64,000 nt of DNA from an uncultured Pirellulaceae bacterium (lineage in GTDB: Bacteria > Planctomycetota > Planctomycetia > Pirellulales > Pirellulaceae), in contig CALLUY010000009.1 of assembly GCA_938010615.1 (NCBI GenBank), forward strand, positions 1-64,000, in the 5' to 3' direction. The position numbers and the translations under genes were made by a program. Below the pieces are notes generated by a model. The model was not told where the DNA came from, did no database searches, and worked only from the letters and a program-made list of their open reading frames with translations. This document shows, piece by piece, positions 1-8,774 of this stretch (within the stretch, counting starts at the first letter, position 1; the number at the start of each line of letters is the position of its first letter).

Positions 1-496
1 CGAAGGGATTCAAGCGATTAGCCGGTGATAAGCGCAGCGCCATCACCGGATTCGGTCGAAAGCAAACATGATCCCGAAGGGATCACAGCGGGCGTTTGCT
101 GCGATCCCTTCAGGATCGAATCGTACATTCCTTGTGGTTCCAGAGGTGGTCGCTACGCTCGACCTCCGGCTAATGGCTGAAATTCCTTCGGAATAAAAAT
201 GTGTGCAACTTCAAAGAGCCTGAGCGAGGTGCAGCAGGTACCTCGCTTACGCGTTTTGAAGCCGCAGTGTTTAGTGCTGAAGGCACGGCATGCATTAGCC
301 ATGGACGCAAGTCCATGGAACCGTTGATGCATTAATCGGCAGTCCTGAAAGGACGGCAGGAAAATTGCGGTACCGCAGAGCTTGGCTCCTACCGTGCCTT
401 CGGCACTCTGCGGCGATTCATTAACCTTAACCACGGACTTGCGTCCATGGCTAATACATGTCGTCACTTCGTGACTGAAAGTGTGCAACTTCAAAA
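1..496 (-). repeat. Composite hairpin-rich dispersed element, two tandem modules, truncated by the window edge
   Basis: Non-coding block of short stem-loops. Read on the minus strand, module ends carry TTTTGAAGTTGCACAC (496-481) and again TTTGAAGTTGCACAC (215-201), so two modules lie in tandem. Inside are mini-hairpins such as ATTCCGAAGGAAT, GATCCCGAAGGGATC, GTGCCGAAGGCAC and ATGGACGCAAGTCCAT, most with CGAAG- or GCAA-type loops. The 1-215 part matches the elements at 30013-30177 and 55113-55494 nearly word for word. Open frames that cross it come from the repeat, not from a gene. Seen in sequence; function unknown. Confidence 0.8.
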
Positions 497-579
497 CTTA
501 CGCGTCGGGTTACGATTTTCACGGACAAACCAAAACCATGCAATTTTGTAATCCGCTTCGGGCTGATCCTGCCACCACG

Positions 580-2253
580 CTACGTAAACATATATCCGTC
601 GCCAAATGGATACGGAGCTGAAGTTTGCTCCGCCGGATCGTGGACCAGCAGCGTGCGATAGAGCAACTGACCGTCACGATGTCCCTCGACCAGAAAACGG
701 CTTGGCTTTTTGATGCTGTCGACTGGAAGCGAGAGTTTGAATCCTGCCTCAGCGGCCCGAGGATAATTTGGCATTCCAGCCTCAAGATCACCGCGATGAA
801 CTTTTTCCGCTTCGATGCGATCTCCATTTTCGCACACTACCGTCAGCTCAACCGGTTGGCCGTCGATCAAAATCCAGCCAACCAAAACCATCGTCTTGCG
901 AATCATGTTCAATGAATCGATGCGACCCCGAATTTTGAATCTGGAAAAAGGTTCGCCGATAGCTTCTTCTGGTTTCACAAGTCCGCTCATCCAAGAGGAC
1001 ACCGACTTCATCGTACGCTCAAGAGCTCTAATGGTATCGAAAAGAGAATCATCATCGTGAGCCGCGTTGGGCCAGAATTCGCCGTGCGTGATAATGCCTT
1101 CTTCAAGTGCCGCCATGCAGAATGCAGATCGCAACTGATCAGGCGTTAAGAATTCGTGTTCTTCGAAGCTAATTGCCAACCGCGTCGGATGCCCAATCAA
1201 GCGACAGGTAGCGCCGAACTCTTCAGCCGCGTCATTGAATTCATCCTGAAGCTGTGAACCAGTGTGCTTTAGCTCCGAAGGCAGGCAGCGATTGAGTGCG
1301 ACATCTAAAGCCGCTTCGACGGCTTCTAAGGTCAGTCCGCCGGGACGATCGGCCGTCTTCATCGTGCTACGCCACGCCCGGCCAACTACTTCTTCGCGTC
1401 CCAGTACTGCCGAAAAGGCAAGCGGACCACCAAGTTTCTCGCCGGTGACAATCAGATCGGGTTGGATCGAATAATGCTGCTGAGCTCCGCCGATCTCGAG
1501 TCGAAACGCGGTCTCGGATTCGTCCAGAATCAATAGTGTGCCGTGCGATTCCAACAGAATCGACAGCTCTCGAAAATATTCTGCCGGTGGAGAATGGAAT
1601 GCCGGCGGCCCCAGCACGACCGCGGCGACTTGTTCGGGATTCGTTTTCAAAAGCCATTGGACGACTTTGAGGTCGTCAAGCGGAATCGTCTTGACGTTCG
1701 CTTCTTCGAAATGGGAACGCGTAAATCGAAAACGTTGATCCTCGGAGAATAGAGGCCTGTCCGAATGGAGCTCGTGGACGGCAATCATCGGTCTGCCCGT
1801 AAGCGTACGCGCCATCTCGGTGGCCGAGTACATCGCTTCACTTCGTCCGCGTGTAAAACCGACCAAAAAATTCTCTCCAAACACCTCCACAAGCTGGTTG
1901 GCTATCTTGAGTTCGCGAGGGTCCGTTAGAGGTCCATCGCAGGATGCTGGCTGGTCCAGCTGATGTGATGGCGTGTTGATCGCCCACCGTTTGATCGCTT
2001 CTACGATCGCTGGATGGCGGTGCCCAAGAAGGTTTGAATCAGAGCTGCCAGTCCAATCGATGAACTGGTTGCCCATAATGTCCCAGATTCGACAGCCAGC
2101 AGCCCGATCTGAAAACTTGGGCAGCACCATATTTCCAAAGATCGGCTGTTGGAGGTGCGGGTCGAAGCGGTGGTAGATCAAACGAGAGCGGGCTTGCTCT
2201 GTTTTTCGGGCGTGTTCTTCGAGGAGTTTCAGGTTGATCGATTCAGCTGGCAT
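580..2253 (-). CDS. Class III (glutamate-1-semialdehyde aminomutase-like) aminotransferase with extra C-terminal domain
   Basis: PLP-dependent fold-type I enzyme of the class III aminotransferase/GSA aminomutase group. The core spans about residues 35-430 (numbered from an upstream TTG two codons before the chosen start): DIMGNQFIDWTGS near the N-terminus, LLILDESETAFRL with the PLP-ring aspartate near residue 247, and the Schiff-base lysine in VTGEKLGGPL near residue 275. At 557 residues it is over 100 longer than hemL-type enzymes; residues about 440-559 form a separate beta-rich-looking domain. The ATG at 2253 is preferred over the upstream TTG. It stands alone, and may modify an amino or keto sugar or another cell-surface substrate, but the substrate cannot be read from the sequence. 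Confidence 0.8.
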   Translation of the reverse strand: MPAESINLKLLEEHARKTEQARSRLIYHRFDPHLQQPIFGNMVLPKFSDRAAGCRIWDIMGNQFIDWTGSSDSNLLGHRHPAIVEAIKRWAINTPSHQLDQPASCDGPLTDPRELKIANQLVEVFGENFLVGFTRGRSEAMYSATEMARTLTGRPMIAVHELHSDRPLFSEDQRFRFTRSHFEEANVKTIPLDDLKVVQWLLKTNPEQVAAVVLGPPAFHSPPAEYFRELSILLESHGTLLILDESETAFRLEIGGAQQHYSIQPDLIVTGEKLGGPLAFSAVLGREEVVGRAWRSTMKTADRPGGLTLEAVEAALDVALNRCLPSELKHTGSQLQDEFNDAAEEFGATCRLIGHPTRLAISFEEHEFLTPDQLRSAFCMAALEEGIITHGEFWPNAAHDDDSLFDTIRALERTMKSVSSWMSGLVKPEEAIGEPFSRFKIRGRIDSLNMIRKTMVLVGWILIDGQPVELTVVCENGDRIEAEKVHRGDLEAGMPNYPRAAEAGFKLSLPVDSIKKPSRFLVEGHRDGQLLYRTLLVHDPAEQTSAPYPFGDGYMFT

Positions 2254-2439
2254 TCTCAATAGGATACCTGCTGTGACAGCGATGTAAATTCGAGTTGGGC
2301 CATCAAACGAGGCCCCAAGTCCTCTACTTCCTCAAGTCTTACACGCAAGCACGATTGATATTGCAAGAAGTTGGCGGTTTGCTACTTTCCCGCTAAAGCT
2401 CGCGAAATCTCGTGCGGGTCAATCCTTGGAAGGGCTGTG

Positions 2440-3372
2440 ATGTTTTCTAATCGAAACCTTGTTTGCGTAATGGCGTTTTGTGTAATTGGCATGTCATTTA
2501 CCGGTTGTCGCAACCGATGCAGTCAGCCATGCGGGTCTCCCTATCAGCAACCGTACGCAAACCAATATGGATACAATGCTGCTGGCAACTATGGCCAAGC
2601 ATACAACGGAGTTGCAGGACGTTCGCCCGTGATCCCTCCGCCAGGAACGGGAACGCTAAACATTCCCTCGATCGCCCGAAACAATCCCTACGGCTTGAAT
2701 CCGAACCGCGGATTGCTGAACACTGGCCAAGCAGCTCCGACGCCAGCGAACCGTGCGGGCCAATTCAATCAGCAGAATGGATGGCGAGCGACCGGACAAG
2801 GAACCACAAACCCTAACGCAAACACCAACAACCCGAACCAATTTGGAACGGGCACGACGCTTGGCAGAAATCAAAATTCAGCGACGGGAACCACGAACCC
2901 CAATGTCGCACCACCGAATGCGAGCTCCGTATTGGTGCAAGATACTCAATCGAGATCAGATCGAGGATACGGCGATTCTTACGTGCGATCTCCTGACTAC
3001 TCGACAACCTCAGTCAACGAAACGTATGATCGAACGCGGTTGCCGGCAACAGATGCTTCCGCAGTTCGTGCTCCATCGCAGTATTACGCTCGCGCCAGCG
3101 GAGCACAGGTGGCTCAGCTTCCACGGCAAGGATTCGTTGCTGGGCAGCAACAACCTTACTACTCTGGAACATTTCAAAACAATCAAGCGTTCAATGTTCC
3201 GCAAAGCGGCCTGGTCCAAGGTGGCGTTCAACCGGGCGCCGTGTTCGCGGCGAACAATGTGAACCGAACGGCAATGGTTCAGGATCAGTCGACAGCAACT
3301 TACGATCCCTATGGGAATACTCGTTCGGCTGATTGGCGAAATCGTGATTCTACCAGCGGCACTTTTCAGTAG
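2440..3372 (+). CDS. Asn/Gln/Gly-rich secreted lipoprotein, function unknown
   Basis: 310-residue protein beginning MFSNRNLVCVMAFCVIG, a hydrophobic signal segment ending in the lipobox-like MSFTGC, then a second Cys pair in CRNRCSQPC. The rest is low-complexity, rich in Asn, Gln, Gly, Tyr, Thr and Pro, with no recognisable fold. The ATG at 2440 has a good ribosome site (GGAAGG about 7 nt upstream); an in-frame ATG further 5' would add a non-signal extension and is less likely. Probably an envelope lipoprotein of a planctomycete-specific type. I do not recognise a family. Confidence 0.75.
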   Translation: MFSNRNLVCVMAFCVIGMSFTGCRNRCSQPCGSPYQQPYANQYGYNAAGNYGQAYNGVAGRSPVIPPPGTGTLNIPSIARNNPYGLNPNRGLLNTGQAAPTPANRAGQFNQQNGWRATGQGTTNPNANTNNPNQFGTGTTLGRNQNSATGTTNPNVAPPNASSVLVQDTQSRSDRGYGDSYVRSPDYSTTSVNETYDRTRLPATDASAVRAPSQYYARASGAQVAQLPRQGFVAGQQQPYYSGTFQNNQAFNVPQSGLVQGGVQPGAVFAANNVNRTAMVQDQSTATYDPYGNTRSADWRNRDSTSGTFQ

Positions 3373-3379
3373 CAGCTGA

Positions 3380-4204
3380 TCAACCGTCCAGCAGTTCAAT
3401 TGCGATGCCGCAATTCGGGCAGCAACTGTTGCCGAAAAAAGTCTCCAGCCAACGCGCGATTTTTGCGTTACCAGTTTCCCTAGCCAGCTTGATCAACCAA
3501 GCGACTTCTGATTCTTCGGGAAAAATCGTTCGAGGAACCACTGGCTTTTGCTCGCCATCCAAATCGATAACGCGATTGATCGGAACGAGGTAGCTTGGCG
3601 AACGGTCAGGATTGACATTCAGATAGTCGTGTTCCAGAAGCTGGGGATCGTAGTTGACAAGGTAACCCTGACTGATCAGTTCTTCATCGCAACCGGGGCA
3701 CTGCACTTGGTCCTCTTCGTTGCCGTGTCGGATTCTTGTGCCGGTTACATCCCAACCGTTGAAAATCGCTAGGCTTCCAAATAGCCTCCGTTTCGAATCG
3801 GAGTCTTTACCGCAGTCGGCACGAATCAGTTGCTCGCAGAAATCCCCAGCAATTTTTAACGATTCGAACCAGGTTGAGCGTTCCGTTTCCGTCAGTTCTC
3901 CGTTGGGTTTACCTTCGATCGAAACCCACGACACTAAATCCACAATCCAGCACTGCAGCGAGTGCGGAAGTGATTCGCAAGCATTAACCAGAATCGGAAC
4001 CGTGACAAAGGTCGCGGGATAAGTTGACTGCTGGTGGAAGATTGAATCGTTGATCGTGTCCAGCGCCTTATTGAGACGTTTGATTGCCGCTTCCGATCGG
4101 TCTGGTTCGCCCGTCAGAATTTTTAGTGATTCGACCAGACGATTGTCACTCCAGCAATATTTCAATTCTTTCCAACGAGGGGATTCTAGTGAGGTTAATT
4201 CCAT
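3380..4204 (-). CDS. Hypothetical protein with two zinc-ribbon CPxC knuckles
   Basis: 274 residues, no signal peptide. One knuckle, VQCPGCDEEL, sits near residue 170, and a second, CCPNCGIAIELL, lies at the extreme C-terminus; together they could bind one zinc ion. The N-terminal half is helical and acidic, with no family I recognise. It is convergent with the lipoprotein gene at 2440-3372 (7 bp apart), and no operon partner is evident. The ATG at 4204 is the only plausible start. Likely a cytoplasmic conserved planctomycete protein. Confidence 0.7.
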   Translation of the reverse strand: MELTSLESPRWKELKYCWSDNRLVESLKILTGEPDRSEAAIKRLNKALDTINDSIFHQQSTYPATFVTVPILVNACESLPHSLQCWIVDLVSWVSIEGKPNGELTETERSTWFESLKIAGDFCEQLIRADCGKDSDSKRRLFGSLAIFNGWDVTGTRIRHGNEEDQVQCPGCDEELISQGYLVNYDPQLLEHDYLNVNPDRSPSYLVPINRVIDLDGEQKPVVPRTIFPEESEVAWLIKLARETGNAKIARWLETFFGNSCCPNCGIAIELLDG

Positions 4205-4310
4205 CGGGTCTCATTCTTTCAGTGACAACAGTCAGCATTGTACAAGAACACGAGCCGCTAGAAATTGCTAAGATCAGCGGGAAGCGATTTTGTTGTATTG
4301 GAATTATAAA

Positions 4311-5234
4311 ATGAAAACAAACCTCACCAAATTCATTGGGACATTCATTGTAGCGATCGCGCTTTCAATTTGTTTTGCGCCTCTGTCGCATGCCGAAGAT
4401 CCGCTGCCGAAGCTGATTCTTGATGCTGATACTGCGAATGAGATTGATGATCAGTACGCGATCATTCGTATGCTCAGGCAGAACAAGTTCGATGTCATCG
4501 GGCTCACATCGGCTCAGTGGTTGCACTATCTTGGAGATCAAGAATCGGTTCAGGCCAGTCAAGTCTTGAATGAGAAGTTGATCGAGCTAATGGGCGTCAC
4601 CAACGTGCCCACATTCATGGGCGCCGAACGGCCGATGGGAAAACCCTGGGGTGGTGATGAGGCGAAAGATTCGGCGGCCGCTCAATTCATCATCAAGTCA
4701 GCACGTGAGCTACCCGAAGGTGATCAACTGTACGTCGTTTCCATTGGGGCAACGACCAATCTTGCGTCTGCGATCAAGCTGGCTCCTGAAATCGCGCCGC
4801 GAATAAAGGCGTACCTGATGGGGTTTCAATATGACTTTGAAACCAGGGCATGGAACAAGTCAGAATTCAATGTGCGGCGAGATTTAAATGCAGCGGACTT
4901 TCTTCTAAACCAGAAGGATCTTGAGCTTCACGTGATGTCGGCAACGACTTCGAAAGTGTTTACGTTCGCTCAGCAGGATTCGTACGACAAGCAATCGAAA
5001 ATGGGACCGCTGGGCCAGCAGCTAACAGATCGATGGAACGCGCGTTTCCCCACGTCAAAGACTTGGGTTATGTGGGATCTGGCGCTGGTCGAAGCGATGA
5101 TCGATCCGGCATTGGCCAGCGAAGAAGAGGTGCTCACGCCGCCAGAGAATACTCAACGGAAAGTCTGGATGTACAAGACGATCGAAGTTGAGAAGATGCG
5201 TGAAGACTTTTGGAAAACAGCGCTGGGCGAATGA
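4311..5234 (+). CDS. Secreted nucleoside hydrolase-like protein (IunH superfamily)
   Basis: 307 residues from the ATG at 4311. A signal peptide ends about residue 26 (SICFAPLSHAED). The N-terminal motif LILDADTANEIDDQYAI is the DADxxNExDDQ variant of the calcium-binding Asp cluster of inosine-uridine hydrolases, two residues longer than the classic DxDxGxDD. Family members hydrolyse N-ribosides; the variant subfamily is less well characterised. Export suggests periplasmic nucleoside scavenging. The gene is convergent with capG, with 18 bp between stop codons. An upstream in-frame ATG (4290) adds only seven residues and is less convincing. Confidence 0.8.
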   Translation: MKTNLTKFIGTFIVAIALSICFAPLSHAEDPLPKLILDADTANEIDDQYAIIRMLRQNKFDVIGLTSAQWLHYLGDQESVQASQVLNEKLIELMGVTNVPTFMGAERPMGKPWGGDEAKDSAAAQFIIKSARELPEGDQLYVVSIGATTNLASAIKLAPEIAPRIKAYLMGFQYDFETRAWNKSEFNVRRDLNAADFLLNQKDLELHVMSATTSKVFTFAQQDSYDKQSKMGPLGQQLTDRWNARFPTSKTWVMWDLALVEAMIDPALASEEEVLTPPENTQRKVWMYKTIEVEKMREDFWKTALGE

Positions 5235-5252
5235 GATTAGGTGGACCTCGTC

Positions 5253-6395
5253 TTACGACGGGACGTCGATGCCTTGCCAGCGATGGGCAAGTTTCGCGGT
5301 GCCCAGAATGAGCTGAAGGACGCGCTGCGACGTGTTTGGCACCTGATAATCTACCGGGACAGGAGCAATGTTTCCGCCTGCGAACTGGTCTGTGACAGCT
5401 TGCACACAATCAAGAATGCGATCGGGATTGGTGCCGGTCAGCGTAATGCTGCCGGTGTCCATCGCTTCGGGACGCTCAAGAGCGTTACGAATGGTAACCG
5501 CCGGGAAACACAGCATCGAAGACTCTTCGCTAATCGTACCGCTATCGGATACGACGCAGAAGGATTCCTTTTGCAGTTTGTTGTAGTCACAGAATCCAAA
5601 CGGCTTCATGAACCGAACTTTTGCTTCGTCAACTTTTAAGCCGTATTGATCCAGACGTTTTTGAGTTCGAGGATGAGTCGACACGATGACTGGTATGCTG
5701 AACTTGTCAGACAACATCGTCAGCGCGTTTACAAGGTCCGTAAGTGGCGCTTCGTAGTCCACGTTTTCTTCGCGATGCATACTGACTAGGATATACTTGC
5801 CCGATTCGACGCTCAGATCAGCCAGCGCGTTTGATGCGTCAATCTTCGCAGCGTAATAGTCGAGCACTTCTTTCATCGGAGAGCCAGTGACGTAAATTCG
5901 TCGGTGCGAAATTCCCTCGCTGAGTAAATGTCGCCGCGCGTGTTCGGTGTAGACGAGGTTGAAATCGCTGACGTGGTCGATGATTCGCCGATTCGTCTCC
6001 TCGGGAACATTCAAATCGAAGCAGCGATTTCCGGCTTCCATGTGATAGAGCGGAATCTTCAGACGCCTAGCCATGATTCCAGCCAGAGCACTATTGGTGT
6101 CGCCAAGAATCACCACGGCGTCGGGTTTTTCCTGACGCAAGATTTTTTCGCTTTCGATCAGTGTTCCACCAAGCACATTACCAAGCGACGAAGTATCAAC
6201 GCCCATGAAGTGATCAGGTTTACGAATCTCCAGATCGTCAAAGAAGATCTGATTGAGTTCATAATCGTAATTCTGACCGGTGTGTGCGATCTGGTGATCA
6301 GTGTACTGATCAAGTGCAGCCATGGTTCGGCTGAGGCGGATGATCTCCGGGCGCGTGCCGAGGATCGTTATTACTTTGAGTCGTGAAGAATTCAT
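5253..6395 (-). CDS. capG: UDP-N-acetylglucosamine 2-epimerase family, CapG/WbjD-like (UDP-L-FucNAc synthesis)
   Basis: 380 residues, the usual length of non-hydrolysing UDP-GlcNAc 2-epimerases. Family landmarks are ITILGTRPEIIRLSRTM at the N-terminus, VVILGDTNSALAG, the HMEAGNR loop, ILVSMHREENVD, and SDSGTISEES. Because it directly follows CapE- and CapF-like genes, the most economical role is the third step of UDP-L-FucNAc biosynthesis, C2 epimerisation of UDP-L-PneNAc to UDP-L-FucNAc, rather than ManNAc formation. Its ATG overlaps the capF stop by 4 bp (ATGA), showing translational coupling. It is the last gene of the long polysaccharide operon. Confidence 0.88.
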   Translation of the reverse strand: MNSSRLKVITILGTRPEIIRLSRTMAALDQYTDHQIAHTGQNYDYELNQIFFDDLEIRKPDHFMGVDTSSLGNVLGGTLIESEKILRQEKPDAVVILGDTNSALAGIMARRLKIPLYHMEAGNRCFDLNVPEETNRRIIDHVSDFNLVYTEHARRHLLSEGISHRRIYVTGSPMKEVLDYYAAKIDASNALADLSVESGKYILVSMHREENVDYEAPLTDLVNALTMLSDKFSIPVIVSTHPRTQKRLDQYGLKVDEAKVRFMKPFGFCDYNKLQKESFCVVSDSGTISEESSMLCFPAVTIRNALERPEAMDTGSITLTGTNPDRILDCVQAVTDQFAGGNIAPVPVDYQVPNTSQRVLQLILGTAKLAHRWQGIDVPS

Positions 6396-7540
6396 GCTTT
6401 GGCAGACTGAGTCGTGGGTGTGTCGACGATCATTTGATAAGTGTCCGTATTTTCTGGGTCAAAGTGTTCTCCGGCCCAGAAAATCGTTAATAGCGGAGTG
6501 TCACCAATGTTGGTGATGTTGTGGGCGTGTAGGGTCGGAATATCGATGGCTTGAGGACGGTCGCCGCTAACTTCATAAGTTACGACCTCATCGGTAAGGA
6601 CTCGACGCATGCGAATTTTTGCTTTGCCCTGGACAACCAAAAACCGTTCAACTTTGCGAAAATGAAAGTGTTCACCACGCGTGATTCCAGGATGGCTTGT
6701 CGACAGAAACACTTGTCCATGCCCATCCGCACGGGCGGCTTCGAATAAGCTGCCACGCTGGTCCTGGTGCAAAGTCAGACCGATCGAGCGTTTGTCGTAC
6801 GGAATGTAAGAACGAAAAGTGTTAAACAATTGTAAATCAATCGTCTCATTCGTTTCCGGAATGACGCCGTCGCTGTAGCGTTTGCTAATGCGTTGAAGGC
6901 GTTCCAGCATCTCAGAAGCTTGCATGTCGCAACCATGCGGGCGGAGTTCGCCGACGGTTCCTTCTTCGATCGAATCCCAAATGATCTGGGCGACATCATG
7001 AGTGTGCAATAAGCTGACCCTGCCGTCACCGGTGACCTCAGCAGTTTCGCCATTGGCGAGTTGGTGTGCGAATGTGGAAACGGCTGAGTTGTAAAAGGGT
7101 TTGCCGTGTTCACCAAAAACATGTGGCAGAACGAGATTCAAAAAGCGTGCTTCTTCGCTGCTGGCCCACGCGGCAAATGTTTCTCCTGCGATTCGTTTCG
7201 AGTACCCGTATCGACTGGGGCCATCAATATGAGTTGAATTGCTATAGATGATGTGTGGTCGGCAATCGAGTTGCTGACAGATTTCTACAAGTCGCTGAGC
7301 CAACGCAATATTGGTCTGCACGATATCTTCTTCGTCGCCGCGATTCATGCCCGCAAGGTGTACGATCACGTCAGCTTTCTCAATGGCGTCGCTAAGATAA
7401 GCGTCGTCGCTGAATTGCTGACGGTTGCACGGAATTACGTTGACTTGGTCGGCCAGCGTGAGAAGCCAGGCTCTCAAATGCCAACCAATCAAGCCATCGC
7501 TTCCGGTGACAAGAATGTTTCGTTGTGGATTGTTCGTCAT
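6392..7540 (-). CDS. capF: CapF-like bifunctional reductase: SDR domain plus C-terminal cupin
   Basis: 382 residues from the ATG at 7540. An N-terminal Rossmann SDR domain has NILVTGSDGLIGWHL and the YxxxK pair in YGYSKRI; the C-terminal cupin has GITRGEHFHFRKVERFLVV with metal-binding histidines. This two-domain order is the hallmark of CapF/WbjC/FnlB, which act after CapE: the cupin epimerises C3 and the SDR part reduces C4 to give UDP-L-PneNAc. Flanked by CapE and CapG homologues in the same direction. The longer open frame from 7588 adds residues ahead of the Rossmann strand and is not favoured. Confidence 0.9.
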   Translation of the reverse strand: MTNNPQRNILVTGSDGLIGWHLRAWLLTLADQVNVIPCNRQQFSDDAYLSDAIEKADVIVHLAGMNRGDEEDIVQTNIALAQRLVEICQQLDCRPHIIYSNSTHIDGPSRYGYSKRIAGETFAAWASSEEARFLNLVLPHVFGEHGKPFYNSAVSTFAHQLANGETAEVTGDGRVSLLHTHDVAQIIWDSIEEGTVGELRPHGCDMQASEMLERLQRISKRYSDGVIPETNETIDLQLFNTFRSYIPYDKRSIGLTLHQDQRGSLFEAARADGHGQVFLSTSHPGITRGEHFHFRKVERFLVVQGKAKIRMRRVLTDEVVTYEVSGDRPQAIDIPTLHAHNITNIGDTPLLTIFWAGEHFDPENTDTYQMIVDTPTTQSAKA

Positions 7541-7639
7541 GAGTTTTCGTGTTTGGCTGATGTCAGGCAGTTTATCGCCCGGCATCATTGGTCACTTAAA
7601 AGGCGCCGCGAAAAGCGTGGCGGCCGTTTTCAGTTCGTC

Positions 7640-8689
7640 CTAATTAGTAGGCAATCCCAATTCTTCGAGATCGCTTTGGATTTCTGGGAGTGAAAGCAGA
7701 AGGTCCTTCATTCCCTGGAGTGTTAGCTGTTCCGTGTTGTGTGAGTCGTAGTCGTGAGCCATCGGTTCCCCTTGGGCTCCTTCGGTAAAGAATCGCTTGT
7801 AGTTCAAATCGCGTTCATCCATCGAGATTCGCATGAAGTCTCCCATGTCTTCACTGCGTTGCATTTCTGCCACGCTGGCAAGGGCCTCGAACATTTTTTC
7901 GCCGTGGCGAATTCCGATCGTTTCAATCTTTGTATCCGATTGAAAAATTTCGACCATCGCCTGAGCCAACATTCCGATCGTACAGGCGGGCGCTTTCTTG
8001 ATGAAAATGTCACCTTGCCGTGCGTGATTAAAAGCGAACTCAACAAGTGCCACTGAATCTCGTAGTGGCAACATGAATCGGGACATTGTCGGTTCGGTGA
8101 TCGTGATCGGATTACCTTCGCGGATCTGTCGTACGAATAACGGAATCACGCTTCCACGAGAGTACATTACGTTTCCGTAGCGAACGCTGCTGATCGTTGT
8201 GTCGTGTTCACCCAGTCGACGGGCGATCGATTGGGCGACTTTCTCCATGACGGCTTTGGTCATTCCCATCGCGTTGACTGGATAGACAGCCTTGTCCGTT
8301 CCCAGCACCACGACGCTTTCGACTTTGTTTGAAACCGCAGATTCAAGAACGTTGTTGGAACCAATAATGTTCGTTTCAACGGCTTGCATTGGGAAAAATT
8401 CACAAGAAGGCACTTGTTTGAGTGCGGCTGCGTGGAACACCATGTTGACGCCCTCCATCGCGCCATCGACACTTGCTCGATTCCGCACATCGCCGATGTA
8501 AAACTTCAGGCGAGATTCAGCCATGCGAACGCGCATGTCTTCCTGCTTCCACTCGTCGCGGCTGAAAATGCGAATCTGCTTGTAACCTTGGGCAAGCAAA
8601 TGTAAGACCATTGTTTTGCCGAAAGAGCCAGTACCGCCGGTGATCAAAACCGTTTTGTCGGAAGGGTCGAAATTTGATTTGTCTGACAT
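7640..8689 (-). CDS. capE: CapE-like UDP-GlcNAc 4,6-dehydratase/5-epimerase
   Basis: 349-residue SDR enzyme without membrane segments, as in CapE/WbjB/FnlA. Motifs: VLITGGTGSFGKTM for NAD(P) binding, GDVRNRASVDGAM, FHAAALKQVPSCEFFPMQAV, which carries the substrate-binding KQVP typical of this family, and a late HGEKMFEALA. It converts UDP-GlcNAc to the 4-keto-6-deoxy-L-arabino sugar that CapF uses. The ATG is at 8689; 99 bp separate it from capF and 85 bp from the upstream glycosyltransferase. First of three FucNAc genes in pathway order E-F-G. Confidence 0.9.
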   Translation of the reverse strand: MSDKSNFDPSDKTVLITGGTGSFGKTMVLHLLAQGYKQIRIFSRDEWKQEDMRVRMAESRLKFYIGDVRNRASVDGAMEGVNMVFHAAALKQVPSCEFFPMQAVETNIIGSNNVLESAVSNKVESVVVLGTDKAVYPVNAMGMTKAVMEKVAQSIARRLGEHDTTISSVRYGNVMYSRGSVIPLFVRQIREGNPITITEPTMSRFMLPLRDSVALVEFAFNHARQGDIFIKKAPACTIGMLAQAMVEIFQSDTKIETIGIRHGEKMFEALASVAEMQRSEDMGDFMRISMDERDLNYKRFFTEGAQGEPMAHDYDSHNTEQLTLQGMKDLLLSLPEIQSDLEELGLPTN

Positions 8690-8774
8690 GGTTGAAGGTG
8701 GTTTTCGTTGGTGAGGTTTTGCCGGATTCCCGACGTTTCAGTAAAGTTGACTTGTTTCGGTTGCGGTTGTCCAT

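Noticed and set aside
153-494. Minus-strand frame of 113 codons in the first repeat
   Set aside because: It is translated repeat sequence; the same IFIPKEFQPLAGG string arises wherever the repeat is read in that frame, and there is no ribosome site.
1-500. Possible CRISPR array
   Set aside because: The repeated units are hairpins of differing length without regular spacing or unique spacers; no cas genes in the window.
519-827. Frame antisense to the aminotransferase gene
   Set aside because: Overlaps a strong gene and has no domain; shadow frame.
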